From JAZRWQ01 sp045599805 (GTDB taxonomy: Bacteria; Bacillota; Clostridia; Oscillospirales; UMGS1783): 15,740 bases of DNA. This document shows, piece after piece, positions 1 through 7,692 of the stretch. Below the pieces are notes generated by a model that was not told the DNA's origin, made no database searches, and saw only the letters and a program-made list of their open reading frames with translations. Within the stretch, counting starts at the first letter, position 1. Each line of letters starts with the position of its first letter. A program made the translations under genes and the position numbers. The stretch covers positions 1-15,740 of the forward strand of contig JAZRWQ010000114.1 of assembly GCA_045599805.1 (NCBI GenBank). Direction: 5' to 3'.

Positions 1-224
1 TATGTAAAAAAGTCAACTTGATTTTTTTATGAACTATTCCGATTGTTGATTTCTGTAAAAACAAGCATAAAAAGTCACAATTCTATGGAAGAAAGTATTT
101 CCGTGTAAAAAGCGAAAAACTTTCTGTGAAAAAGGAACATGAAAATCAAATTGAATTTATCTTGACCATTCCGAAACATTGATTTGCAGTATTTAGATTG
201 TTTTTTCGAAATGACTACACTAAT
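1..224. other. AT-rich stretch without a recognised gene
   Basis: The stretch downstream of the tRNA operon is A/T-rich, full of short A and T runs, with stops in all frames. One minus-strand open frame (75-299) starts inside tRNA-Cys and has no ribosome binding site or family resemblance. No convincing promoter or RNA element is seen. It is probably the spacer to a gene left of the window. Confidence 0.5.
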
Positions 225-261
225 AAAAACCCCGCTTTTATCATGACGGATAAAAGTGGGG
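225..261 (-). terminator. Rho-independent terminator of the tRNA operon
   Basis: A 13-bp stem pairs 230-242 with 249-261 around a 6-nt loop, with one G-T wobble. Read on the minus strand it is followed by five T (225-229) and further T-rich sequence. It begins 6 nt after the CCA end of tRNA-Cys, the last tRNA of the array, so it ends that transcript. Confidence 0.9.
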
Positions 262-267
262 GTAAGA

Positions 268-342
268 TGGAGGCGCCACCCGGATTTGAACCGGGGCATA
301 GAGGTTTTGCAGACCTTTGCCTTACCACTTGGCTATGGCGCC
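268..342 (-). tRNA. tRNA-Cys (anticodon GCA)
   Basis: The minus strand folds as a 75-nt cloverleaf: acceptor stem GGCGCC/GGCGCC, a T-arm with GGTTCAAATC, and anticodon loop CTGCAAA giving GCA. The discriminator base is U, as expected for tRNA-Cys, and the 3' CCA is encoded (268-270). It is the last tRNA of the array. It is separated from tRNA-Gly by a terminator-like hairpin, so its expression may depend on read-through. Confidence 0.97.
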
Positions 343-352
343 ATATTAAGTT

Positions 353-386
353 AAAAATACGCGCTCACGGTGGGAACCGTGAGCGC
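353..386 (-). terminator. Terminator-like hairpin inside the tRNA array
   Basis: A perfect 11-bp GC-rich stem pairs 361-371 with 376-386 around a 4-nt loop. On the minus strand it starts at the base directly after the CCA of tRNA-Gly. After a 3-nt gap it is followed by five T (353-357). It looks like an intrinsic terminator or attenuator between tRNA-Gly and tRNA-Cys. It could instead be a 3' processing signal or partial terminator. No separate promoter for tRNA-Cys is visible in the 44-nt gap. Confidence 0.65.
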
Positions 387-462
387 TGGAGCGGAATACG
401 AGGCTCGAACTCGCTACCTCCACCTTGGCAAGGTGGCGCTCTACCAGATGAGCTAATTCCGC
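387..462 (-). tRNA. tRNA-Gly (anticodon GCC)
   Basis: A 76-nt cloverleaf on the minus strand has a 7-bp GCGGAAU acceptor stem, D-arm TAGCTC...GAGC, anticodon loop CTTGCCA giving GCC, T-loop GTTCGAGCC, discriminator U and encoded CCA (387-389). It is the fourth tRNA of the operon. Its 3' end abuts a strong hairpin. Confidence 0.97.
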
Positions 463-465
463 ATA

Positions 466-541
<76 letters not shown>

Positions 542-570
542 AAGGACATTGCATCCCCGTAAGGATGAAT

Positions 571-647
571 TGGCGACTCCGACGGGACTCGAACCCGTGA
601 CCTCTGCCGTGACAGGGCAGCGTTCTAACCAACTGAACTACGGAGCC
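571..647 (-). tRNA. tRNA-Asp (anticodon GUC)
   Basis: A 77-nt cloverleaf on the minus strand has acceptor GGCTCCG paired with CGGAGTC (one G-U pair), anticodon loop CTGTCAC giving GTC, T-loop GTTCGAGTC, discriminator G typical of tRNA-Asp, and encoded CCA (571-573). The 29-nt spacer to tRNA-Phe holds only a weak 5-bp hairpin. Confidence 0.97.
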
Positions 648-650
648 AAA

Positions 651-726
651 TGGTGGGAACTATAGGGCTCGAACCTATGACCCTCTGCTTGTAAGGCAGA
701 TGCTCTCCCAGCTGAGCTAAGCTCCC
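651..726 (-). tRNA. tRNA-Val (anticodon UAC)
   Basis: A 76-nt cloverleaf on the minus strand begins GGGAGCTTAGCTC, has anticodon loop CTTACAA giving UAC, T-loop GTTCGAGCC and discriminator A, with encoded CCA (651-653). It is the first tRNA of the operon. The nearest promoter starts transcription about 40 nt upstream. Confidence 0.97.
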
Positions 727-771
727 ATTTTGCCAATTCAATGTCTTTACTATCGGTCCGACAGCTTTTTT

Positions 772-800
772 ATTATACAACAGGCATCAAATATTGTCAA
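772..800 (-). promoter_or_regulatory. Proximal sigma-A promoter of the tRNA operon
   Basis: On the minus strand, TTGACA (795-800) and TATAAT (772-777) are exact consensus hexamers separated by 17 bp. The seventh base after the -10 is G (765), a likely start site. An imperfect palindrome (750-764) lies at the predicted start of the transcript. The promoter serves tRNA-Val through tRNA-Cys. Confidence 0.9.
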
Positions 801-864
801 TACCTTTTTTATAATTTTTTGCTGCCGGCGGCCTTATGTGGGTATCTCTCCCAACGGCTTAATC

Positions 865-893
865 ATTCTACAATATAGAGTTTGATTTGTCAA
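865..893 (-). promoter_or_regulatory. Distal sigma-A promoter of the tRNA operon
   Basis: On the minus strand, TTGACA (888-893) and TAGAAT (865-870) are separated by 17 bp. The seventh base after the -10 is again G (858). A 15-nt block including the -35 is identical to that of the proximal promoter, 93 nt away. It lies after the terminator of the upstream gene, so it also drives the tRNA array. Confidence 0.8.
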
Positions 894-913
894 TACCTTT
901 TATTAAGAAATTT

Positions 914-950
914 CACAAAAATCAAAACGGGCTTGAATCAAGCCCGTTTT
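914..950 (-). terminator. Rho-independent terminator after the zinc-ribbon gene
   Basis: A perfect 13-bp inverted repeat (924-936 with 938-950, central base 937) is followed on the minus strand by a T-rich tail. It starts 5 nt after the stop codon of the zinc-ribbon gene and probably ends the whole recJ-rel-hemZ transcript. Confidence 0.9.
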
Positions 951-954
951 TGAA

Positions 955-1380
955 TTATTCTTCGGTTTTCTCTTCTTCTGTGATTTCTTCTATGATTTTG
1001 ATATCCGCGCCGCAGTTATTGCAGAACTTACTTTCGGCGGGATTATAGCTGCCGCAGTTTTCGCAGTAAACCTGACCGCGAACTGAGGCAAGGTCGCTCT
1101 TCAGGCTGATGATTTCCTGCTTGCGTTCGTTTATGCCGGCGATGATTGCATTTACTTTCTCATCATCGGAAACGCAGCCGTTTGCCTTATACAGAAGCTG
1201 GCCGAGCTTATACATTTCGCCGTCGATGGCGCTTTCGGCAACCTTTATCTTATTGTTTATTCTGCCTTCTTCAATAAAGTCTCCGGCCTTTTTGCCTATG
1301 TTCTTTGCTACCTCTCCTGCCTTTTCGGCAACAGCAGCGGTAGTATCTTTTATTTTACGTCCGAATTCATCAAATTCCAT
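955..1380 (-). CDS. Small helical protein with C-terminal zinc ribbon
   Basis: This 141-residue protein is not a named family I can assign. Residues 1-100 look helical and charged, with alternating Ala/Lys/Glu patches resembling an amphipathic or coiled-coil segment (roughly 15-60 and 75-100). A C-terminal zinc ribbon follows, with Cys106-x2-Cys109 and Cys120-x2-Cys123. The tail is very acidic. There is no signal peptide or membrane segment, so it is probably cytoplasmic. The start is well supported: GGAGGTG sits 6 nt before the ATG, and a promoter lies just upstream. No terminator separates it from hemZ, 43 nt upstream, so it is likely also read from the recJ operon. Zinc ribbons of this kind commonly sit in uncharacterised clostridial proteins; partner and function are unknown. 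Confidence 0.85.
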   Translation of the reverse strand: MEFDEFGRKIKDTTAAVAEKAGEVAKNIGKKAGDFIEEGRINNKIKVAESAIDGEMYKLGQLLYKANGCVSDDEKVNAIIAGINERKQEIISLKSDLASVRGQVYCENCGSYNPAESKFCNNCGADIKIIEEITEEEKTEE

Positions 1381-1402
1381 AATAACACCTCCGTTTTTCT
1401 GT

Positions 1403-1431
1403 ATTATACCACTTTAATGGAAATTAATCAA
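1403..1431 (-). promoter_or_regulatory. Candidate promoter of the zinc-ribbon gene
   Basis: On the minus strand, TTGATT (1426-1431) and exact TATAAT (1403-1408) are separated by 17 bp. The -35 overlaps the stop end of hemZ. The predicted start, about 1396, leaves a short leader carrying the GGAGGTG site. The gene can therefore be transcribed apart from the operon. Confidence 0.65.
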
Positions 1432-2845
1432 TGGAATTGAAAAATTTCACAATTTCTTCAAGATTTTCTTTTTGTCTTTCAATTCGCGACATATACTCGA
1501 ACGGATATTTATGATTGTATATGCGGCGGATCTGCGCTCCGTTTTTGAGTTTTGACGCGCCGCCGGCACCTACGCCTATTACCGTTTGCAAATCGTCCAT
1601 CATCACCATGTTATAATAGCCGGCGAGCCCGTCACGGCAAAATCCGGTATTTTCCAAAGCGCCGATGGCATTTTTCTGCTTATATATATAATACGGCAGA
1701 TAGTTTTCTTCAAAGAGCAGATCAAGCGCATTTTTCGACATGGCTATCGCATTTTTGTTTTTCAGAAATTCCGTTTCGGCATCTGTTTTAAAGCGGGACG
1801 ATTTTTTTAAACAGAGCGAATGGACGGTTATATTTCCCGGATTAAGCTTAAGTATGCCGCTTACCGTTTGTGAAAAGCTTTCGGGGGTATCATCCGGCAA
1901 GCCTACTATCAAATCGGTATTTATCGAGCGAAAGGACAGTTTATCCGCCTCATTGAAAGCATCAAAAAACTGCGCCGCTGTATGCTTTCTGCCGATGGCT
2001 TCAAGCACGCTGTCGTTTAGCGTCTGCGGATTTATGCTCACCCTGTCAACTCCGGCGTTTTTCACGGCAATAAGTTTATCGCGGGTTATAACGTCGGGTC
2101 GCCCGAGCTCCGCCGTATATTCGCACAAATCCGACATATCAAAACTTTCTCCTATGCTTAAGCATAAATCGCTCAGCTGATATGCCGTAAGAATGCCCGG
2201 CGTGCCGCCGCCGATATATACCGAGCGCAGATGCATATCGTTTTCTTTTGCCGCTCTGCCCACATCCTTTATCTCTTCTTTTAAAGAAACAAGATAATCG
2301 GGAATGAGTTTAAGCATCTTCTCTGCCGCCTGCGAAATAAAAGAGCAGTAGCTGCAGCGTGTGGGACAGAAAGGAATGGCAACGTAAAGGGAAAAATCGC
2401 GCCTGCCGAATGTAAAATCAAGCTTTTTCCGCAGTCTAAGAGTATCACTGCAAAGCCTTGCCTTTTCAAAAGAAACCTTATAATTTTCCATGAATTTTTT
2501 CTCGGCGCAGGCGATATCATCATCAAGCGATGACATGAATTTTACCGGGCGTATGCCGGAAAATTCGCCCCATGGCGGAGTGATGCCGGTATATTTTACA
2601 GCCGCCTCGTAAAACGATTCTTTTACGATACGCTGGATACTGCCGTTTTCCGGGCATGACGACATACCGGTTTCAAACATATTGTCACCGCTTATCAGGG
2701 TTTTGCAAATAAGCCTGCCGTTTTCGCAAACGCATTTGCTTTCAATTAAAGGCAGCCCCTCGCTGAAGGACTGCCCGGGGAAAAATGCGCTGGCTATACT
2801 TTGCAAATCATATTCTCTTTCGTGGCCTACACATTTGAGCTTCAT
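1424..2845 (-). CDS. hemZ: HemZ-type radical SAM protein (coproporphyrinogen dehydrogenase family)
   Basis: This 473-residue protein belongs to the HemN/HemW/HemZ radical SAM group. A roughly 150-residue N-terminal region carries the HemZ-typical GIRPVK (97-102). The radical SAM core follows with Cys160-x3-Cys164-x2-Cys167 for the 4Fe-4S cluster, and GGGTP (212-216) for SAM. SINPQT (270-275) is typical of HemZ. The fourth cysteine that E. coli HemN has two residues after the third is Phe169 here, as in HemW. HemZ is annotated as oxygen-independent coproporphyrinogen III dehydrogenase, but this difference leaves a heme-chaperone or other SAM role open. Length is close to B. subtilis HemZ (about 500 residues). 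The ATG overlaps the upstream stop by one base (TAATG), so translation is probably coupled. Confidence 0.9.
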   Translation of the reverse strand: MKLKCVGHEREYDLQSIASAFFPGQSFSEGLPLIESKCVCENGRLICKTLISGDNMFETGMSSCPENGSIQRIVKESFYEAAVKYTGITPPWGEFSGIRPVKFMSSLDDDIACAEKKFMENYKVSFEKARLCSDTLRLRKKLDFTFGRRDFSLYVAIPFCPTRCSYCSFISQAAEKMLKLIPDYLVSLKEEIKDVGRAAKENDMHLRSVYIGGGTPGILTAYQLSDLCLSIGESFDMSDLCEYTAELGRPDVITRDKLIAVKNAGVDRVSINPQTLNDSVLEAIGRKHTAAQFFDAFNEADKLSFRSINTDLIVGLPDDTPESFSQTVSGILKLNPGNITVHSLCLKKSSRFKTDAETEFLKNKNAIAMSKNALDLLFEENYLPYYIYKQKNAIGALENTGFCRDGLAGYYNMVMMDDLQTVIGVGAGGASKLKNGAQIRRIYNHKYPFEYMSRIERQKENLEEIVKFFNSID

Positions 2846-3489
2846 TACAATATACCGTAAATAAATGAATTTGTTGACTGCTCTCTTTGGAGGGTTGTGA
2901 GCTCACCGTGGCCGGGATATACCTTGTAATCTCCGGTAAGATGCTTTATTCTTCTTAAAGTATCATCCATTTCAAATGGGCGGCTTTCTTCAAAGTCGGT
3001 TCTGCCTACCGTGCCGAGAAGCAGCGTATCTCCGGTGAATGCGACATCGCCGCAGAAAATAAACATGCTGCCTGCGGTATGGCCCGGCATATTCATAAAC
3101 GTAAGCGTCATATTTCCGACATTCAAGGCATCACCCTCGGTTACGAATACCGACGGCTCCACATAATACTGCTCTATCATTTTTTTAACTCTGTCGCTGA
3201 AAAAATGACGAACAAGTCCGGCGCCGTTTTTATAAAGCTCGTAATCGACCTTATTCATAACAAGCTTTGCGCCGAATTTTTCGCAGATATCCTTGGAGCA
3301 CAGGCAATGGTCAAAATGCCCGTGGGTAAGTACAACATATTCGGGCTGAACGCCTAAAGCTTCGACCTCTTTGATTATCTTATCACAGCCGCTGCCGGGA
3401 TCTACTATAAAACCCTTGGATGTTGTTTCGTCCTTTACTATATAGCAGTTTGTGCCCAGTGGGCCTACAATCAAGCGTGAAATTATCAT
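2845..3489 (-). CDS. MBL-fold metallo-hydrolase (glyoxalase II-like)
   Basis: This 214-residue metallo-beta-lactamase-fold hydrolase has the binuclear metal site motif THGHFDH (55-61). Further ligand motifs are PGHTAGS (His137), GDTL (Asp154) and GHG (His194). GRTDF (162-166) is typical of short bacterial glyoxalase II/YcbL-like proteins. These usually lack the C-terminal substrate domain of true glyoxalase II, as here, so the substrate (a hydroxyacyl thioester or another ester) cannot be named. It is cytoplasmic, with no signal peptide. Start and stop both sit in one-base TAATG overlaps with rel and hemZ, indicating translational coupling. An MBL gene between rel and hemZ is a familiar arrangement in Clostridia. 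Confidence 0.92.
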   Translation of the reverse strand: MIISRLIVGPLGTNCYIVKDETTSKGFIVDPGSGCDKIIKEVEALGVQPEYVVLTHGHFDHCLCSKDICEKFGAKLVMNKVDYELYKNGAGLVRHFFSDRVKKMIEQYYVEPSVFVTEGDALNVGNMTLTFMNMPGHTAGSMFIFCGDVAFTGDTLLLGTVGRTDFEESRPFEMDDTLRRIKHLTGDYKVYPGHGELTTLQREQSTNSFIYGIL

Positions 3490-5666
3490 TACGCTTCACC
3501 TCTTATTATTTTGATCACACCGCGTATTTTGTTAAGTGACGCAATTATAGCGGAAAGATGGTCGGTATCCTTTACGTCAAAGGTTATGCATAAACTGCCC
3601 GTGCCGTCCTTGTTTTCGCGCGCATTCATGCGGTGTATCATTATGTGCATATTGGAAAGCAATGTGGCAACATCAGCCGTAAATCCGATACGGTTCTGAC
3701 ATACGAGAGTAAGTGTTGAAGCGAATACCTCGGACTTGCAGGAGTCCCAGCTCACCTTCATTACGCGCTTATCCGCCGTGCTGTCATTCATAAAGCTCTT
3801 TATATTCGGGCAGTCGGATTTGTGAACCGAAACACCGTTGCCGCGTGTTATGAAACCGACGATATCATCACCCGGTAAAGGATTGCAGCAATGAGCAAGC
3901 TTGACAAGGCAGTTATCTATACCCTCAACGATAACGCCGCCGGAGGAACGGTTTGCAGGTACCTGCCCGTCAACATTGTCTATCTGCTTTACGGGAGTAT
4001 TATATGCCTTGAACCATTCGCGGATCTTTGGCATTATTTTGGCAACGGACAGTCCTCCGTAGCCTAATGTGGCATACAGATCGTCCTCGTCCTTTACCAT
4101 ATAGCGATCTATCGCTTTGGCAATAAGGTCGTTATATATATCGCCGCTGAGCGGCATATTGTTTCTGCGGAATTCGCGCTCAAGGTCGGATCTGCCCTTG
4201 ATTATGTTTTCATCCCTGCGCTCACGCTTGAGATACTGACGGATTTTTGTTCGCGCGGAGTTGCTTTTTACGATATTTATCCAGTCGCGCGAGGGACCGT
4301 GCTCTTCCTTGCTGGTAAGCACCTCGCAAACATCGCCGTTATTTAAAACATACGAAAGCTCAACTATTTTGCCGTTTACCTTCGCACCTATCATCCTGTT
4401 GCCTACGGCGGTATGGATATTGTAGGCAAAGTCTATGGGATTTGAGCCTACGGGAAGATTTATTACGTCGCCCCTCGGCGTAAAGACGAATACCTGGTCG
4501 GCAAAAAGATTCACCTTTAATTCCTGCATAAGGTCTTCATTATCGACCTTTTCGCCGGGATCCTCAAGTATGTTTCTTATCCATTCAAGCTTACTGTCTA
4601 TACTGCTGGCGCCCGTAATACCGCCCTTGTATTTCCAATGCGCGGCTATACCGAATTCGGCTACTCTGTGCATTTCCCATGTACGTATCTGCACCTCAAA
4701 GGGTATTCCCTCTCTGCTTAAAACCACCGTGTGCAGAGACTGATAAAGATTAGGCTTCGGGGTTGATATATAGTCCTTGAAACGTCCCGGCAGGGGCTGG
4801 AACATATCGTGGATTATGCCCAAAACGTAGTAGCATTCGGGAATGGTATCAACTATTACGCGCAGAGCATACAAATCGTATATCTCATCAAAGGTATGGT
4901 TGCCGGTGTACATCTTATTGTAGATGCTGTATATCTGCTTTACGCGATAATCTATCGTAAAGTTGATCTTATCGTCACGCATGTCGTCATGCATACGGCT
5001 TGAAATATTTTCTTTAATGCTCTCTAAAAGGGATTCGCCTTTTTCTTTAAGCTCGGAAATGTCTTTTTCTATTTCGTGATATGCGATCGGGTCGAGGTAG
5101 GATATGCTTATATCCTCAAGCTCGGACTTTACGCGCTGAACACCGAGTCGGTCGGCAAGCGGAGCGTATATCTGCATGGTTTCAAAGGCTATCTCTCTCT
5201 GTCGCTTTTCGGATTTTGCCGAAAGTGTACGCATATTGTGCAGACGGTCTGCCAGCTTTATGAGGATAACTCTTATATCCTTCACCATTGCAAGCAGCAT
5301 TTTTCGCAGATTTTCCACCTGCTCTTCTTCTTTGGTGGTGAAATTAAGTTTTGAAAGCTTTGAAAGACCTTCAACGATAAGAAGAACGTCTTCGCCGAAT
5401 TCCTTTTTGATTATTGCCGGTGAAAGGCTTGTATCTTCAAGCGTATCGTGCAGAAGAGCCGAAATAACGGTGTCGGTATCACAGTCCATTCCCAGAAGAA
5501 TCTGCGCAACGGCGACGGGGTGAGAGATATAATCCTCACCCGAAAGTCTTTTTTGTCCTTCATGTGATTCCGCCGCAAGGTCATACGCACGGGATATTTT
5601 TTCTTTATCAAGTGCGCCCTGCCGCTCGTCCACCGCATTGAGTATTATCTGTTTATAGTCCATCAT
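3489..5666 (-). CDS. rel: Bifunctional (p)ppGpp synthetase/hydrolase Rel
   Basis: This 725-residue long-form RSH enzyme makes ppGpp from ATP and GDP/GTP during amino-acid starvation and also degrades it. The HD hydrolase domain (about 25-180) has His49, HD at 73-74, ED at 77-78 and Asp140, so hydrolysis looks intact. The synthetase domain (about 235-350) has RVKQIYSIYNKM, Asp264, and Glu324 in EVQIRT. RFKD (295-298) is the RxKD loop typical of bifunctional Rel rather than RelA. TGS (about 387-450), a helical region, a zinc-finger segment (Cys593, Cys594, His615, Cys619) and ACT (about 648-722) complete the ribosome-sensing half. Its start overlaps recJ by 14 nt. The ribosome binding site is weak (AAAGG), and two adjacent ATG codons (5664-5666, 5661-5663) leave the first residue uncertain. 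Confidence 0.97.
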   Translation of the reverse strand: MMDYKQIILNAVDERQGALDKEKISRAYDLAAESHEGQKRLSGEDYISHPVAVAQILLGMDCDTDTVISALLHDTLEDTSLSPAIIKKEFGEDVLLIVEGLSKLSKLNFTTKEEEQVENLRKMLLAMVKDIRVILIKLADRLHNMRTLSAKSEKRQREIAFETMQIYAPLADRLGVQRVKSELEDISISYLDPIAYHEIEKDISELKEKGESLLESIKENISSRMHDDMRDDKINFTIDYRVKQIYSIYNKMYTGNHTFDEIYDLYALRVIVDTIPECYYVLGIIHDMFQPLPGRFKDYISTPKPNLYQSLHTVVLSREGIPFEVQIRTWEMHRVAEFGIAAHWKYKGGITGASSIDSKLEWIRNILEDPGEKVDNEDLMQELKVNLFADQVFVFTPRGDVINLPVGSNPIDFAYNIHTAVGNRMIGAKVNGKIVELSYVLNNGDVCEVLTSKEEHGPSRDWINIVKSNSARTKIRQYLKRERRDENIIKGRSDLEREFRRNNMPLSGDIYNDLIAKAIDRYMVKDEDDLYATLGYGGLSVAKIMPKIREWFKAYNTPVKQIDNVDGQVPANRSSGGVIVEGIDNCLVKLAHCCNPLPGDDIVGFITRGNGVSVHKSDCPNIKSFMNDSTADKRVMKVSWDSCKSEVFASTLTLVCQNRIGFTADVATLLSNMHIMIHRMNARENKDGTGSLCITFDVKDTDHLSAIIASLNKIRGVIKIIRGEA

Positions 5667-7653
5667 TCTGGCCTTTCAATCTTCTCCACAAGGGGGATTC
5701 GGAAATATTTATCTTGCCTGCGGCCGGTATCGCTAAGGCACATAAATAGCTTCCCTTCATCTTGTATCTTGCCATTTTAAGCTCCGATAAAATATTTACC
5801 GAAAGCATAAGCTTTGCATAGTTTATATCACGTGAAAAGCTTCGTGAAATATATCGCGCCATCGTTACGGGGTTTATCAGCCGCTCTTCCCAATCGCTGT
5901 TATCCAGCCTCATAAGATAGCTGTAAACGGATATGACATCCGTTTTATCGGGTATCGCATCGGCAGACAGACTTTCCTGACCTGCCATGAATCGCTCATA
6001 TTCGTCCTCATAACCGTTGCTTAAATATTGCGGCGATATATCTATCTTTTTGATTATGAGCTGAAGACTGTTTTTATTCTTTGACGTGTTTACGTCCATC
6101 GCGAAATAAACGTTGACAACGTCCCCCGTTGTGCATTTTATTTCGCGCAGGGTGCGTCCGAAATAAAGCGCCGTATACCGCCTGCCGTCCTTCTCAAGCG
6201 AGAACTTAAGATGACGGTCGTTGGCAAGAGATATTATATCGTCTATTGCCATATCACGGCACAGGAAGACGGGCTGAGGATTTTCGCTGCCGAAAGGCTC
6301 AAGCACGTTTAACGACCTTGCAAAATCGGCATTTATATCCTCGGCGTTTATTACGGCATCTTCTTTTAATGAAAAACCGGATTTAACGTCGTTATATATC
6401 CGTGCGGCACTTTCAATAAGGCGTTTTTTTACCTCTTCGTAGTTTTCATCGGCAACCGTTATGCCTGCGGCAAGCTCATGACCGCCGAATTCCATAAGCA
6501 GATCGCGGCAATCCTCAAGCAGGGAAAAAAGATTAAAGCCCTTTGTGCTTCTTGCCGAACCCCTGCCTATACCGTCGGTAAACGAAACGATAACACAGGG
6601 AAGCGAATATCTGTCAACTATACGCGAGGCAACTATGCCGGCAATTCCCTGCTGCCAGTCGTTTACCCTTAAAACTATTATATTTTCCTTGTCGGTATCA
6701 ACGTATTTATCTATAAGCTCGGTAGCTTCGTTTACCGCCACAAGCTCAAGCTGCTGGCGTTCTCTGTTTGCATCGGCAAACATAAGCGCAGTCTTTTTAA
6801 TCCTATCGTAATCCTGCGACAGAAGCATTTCAACGGCAGTACCCGAACGGTCAATACGTCCGGCGGCATTTATTCTCGGAGCAACGACAAAGCCTACGAC
6901 CGATGCCGTTATCTGACGCTCAAAATTGAATCCGGCGGTTTTCAAAAGTGCGCTGATTGCCGGGCGCATTTTAAGATTAAGCTTATCAAGACCGGATTTA
7001 ACGATGTTTCTGTTTTCATCAATAAGCGGCATGGCATCGGCTATCGTGCCTATTGCAACAAGATCGCAGTAGGCGCCGAACATTTTTTCGGTATCTCCGT
7101 CAACGGCGCAGATAAGCTTAAGCGCAACGCCCGCCCCGGACAGACCGCTGAAGGGATACTTTTCGCCTCTGCGTTTGGGATCTATTATTGCATAACATTC
7201 CGGAAGCTCACTGCGGCACTCATGATGGTCGGTTATTATTATATCAAGACCGGGCAAGGATGCCTCACATGAGGATATGCCCATGTCAACGGTAATAACG
7301 AGCGTATATCCTTCGGATAACAGACGCATCTGCTCATCGGCTTGCAGGGTTTTTCCGTTTTCGCCGTTTTTCGGAATGAAAAAGTCTGCCCTGACGCCCT
7401 TTGAGTTAAGATAATCGAGAAGTATCGCAGTTGCGGTTATTCCGTCGGTATCCGAGTCGCCTATTATCATGACGCGCTCACCGCTATCGATTGCTCTGCG
7501 TATCCTAATGGATGCCTTATCCATATCTGAAAGCAGCATGGGAGAATGGAATATTCCTTTATTACCGTCAATAAAACGCGCAATTTCTTCATCCGTTTTT
7601 GCACCGCGAGCCATGATGAGCGCACGCAGGCGCGGATTTATATCGGTATTCAT
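5653..7653 (-). CDS. recJ: Single-stranded-DNA-specific exonuclease RecJ
   Basis: RecJ is a 5'-3' ssDNA exonuclease of the DHH phosphoesterase family, acting in recombination and mismatch or base-excision repair. DHH motifs run in order: GDSDTDG (65-71), TVDMG (121-125), TDHH (141-144), IADAMP (204-209). RINAAGR (260-266) and DHHA1 motif GGHELAAG (390-397) follow. An OB-fold region and a Firmicutes-type C-terminal extension complete 666 residues, shorter than B. subtilis RecJ (about 786). I place the start at the ATG of 7651-7653, 13 codons inside the longest frame. GGAAGGAGGG lies just upstream, and the longer start (7692) lies at or before the predicted transcription start. It is the first gene of the rel operon. 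Confidence 0.95.
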   Translation of the reverse strand: MNTDINPRLRALIMARGAKTDEEIARFIDGNKGIFHSPMLLSDMDKASIRIRRAIDSGERVMIIGDSDTDGITATAILLDYLNSKGVRADFFIPKNGENGKTLQADEQMRLLSEGYTLVITVDMGISSCEASLPGLDIIITDHHECRSELPECYAIIDPKRRGEKYPFSGLSGAGVALKLICAVDGDTEKMFGAYCDLVAIGTIADAMPLIDENRNIVKSGLDKLNLKMRPAISALLKTAGFNFERQITASVVGFVVAPRINAAGRIDRSGTAVEMLLSQDYDRIKKTALMFADANRERQQLELVAVNEATELIDKYVDTDKENIIVLRVNDWQQGIAGIVASRIVDRYSLPCVIVSFTDGIGRGSARSTKGFNLFSLLEDCRDLLMEFGGHELAAGITVADENYEEVKKRLIESAARIYNDVKSGFSLKEDAVINAEDINADFARSLNVLEPFGSENPQPVFLCRDMAIDDIISLANDRHLKFSLEKDGRRYTALYFGRTLREIKCTTGDVVNVYFAMDVNTSKNKNSLQLIIKKIDISPQYLSNGYEDEYERFMAGQESLSADAIPDKTDVISVYSYLMRLDNSDWEERLINPVTMARYISRSFSRDINYAKLMLSVNILSELKMARYKMKGSYLCALAIPAAGKINISESPLWRRLKGQNDGL

Positions 7654-7692
7654 ATTCTCCCTCCTTCCGAAAATGGATATAAATAATATCAT

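Noticed and set aside
75..299. 74-codon minus-strand open frame
   Set aside because: It begins inside tRNA-Cys, spans the terminator, has no ribosome binding site and has no recognisable family.
7654..7692. 13-residue N-terminal extension of RecJ
   Set aside because: It lies at or before the predicted transcription start, while the internal ATG at 7653 has a strong GGAGGG site.
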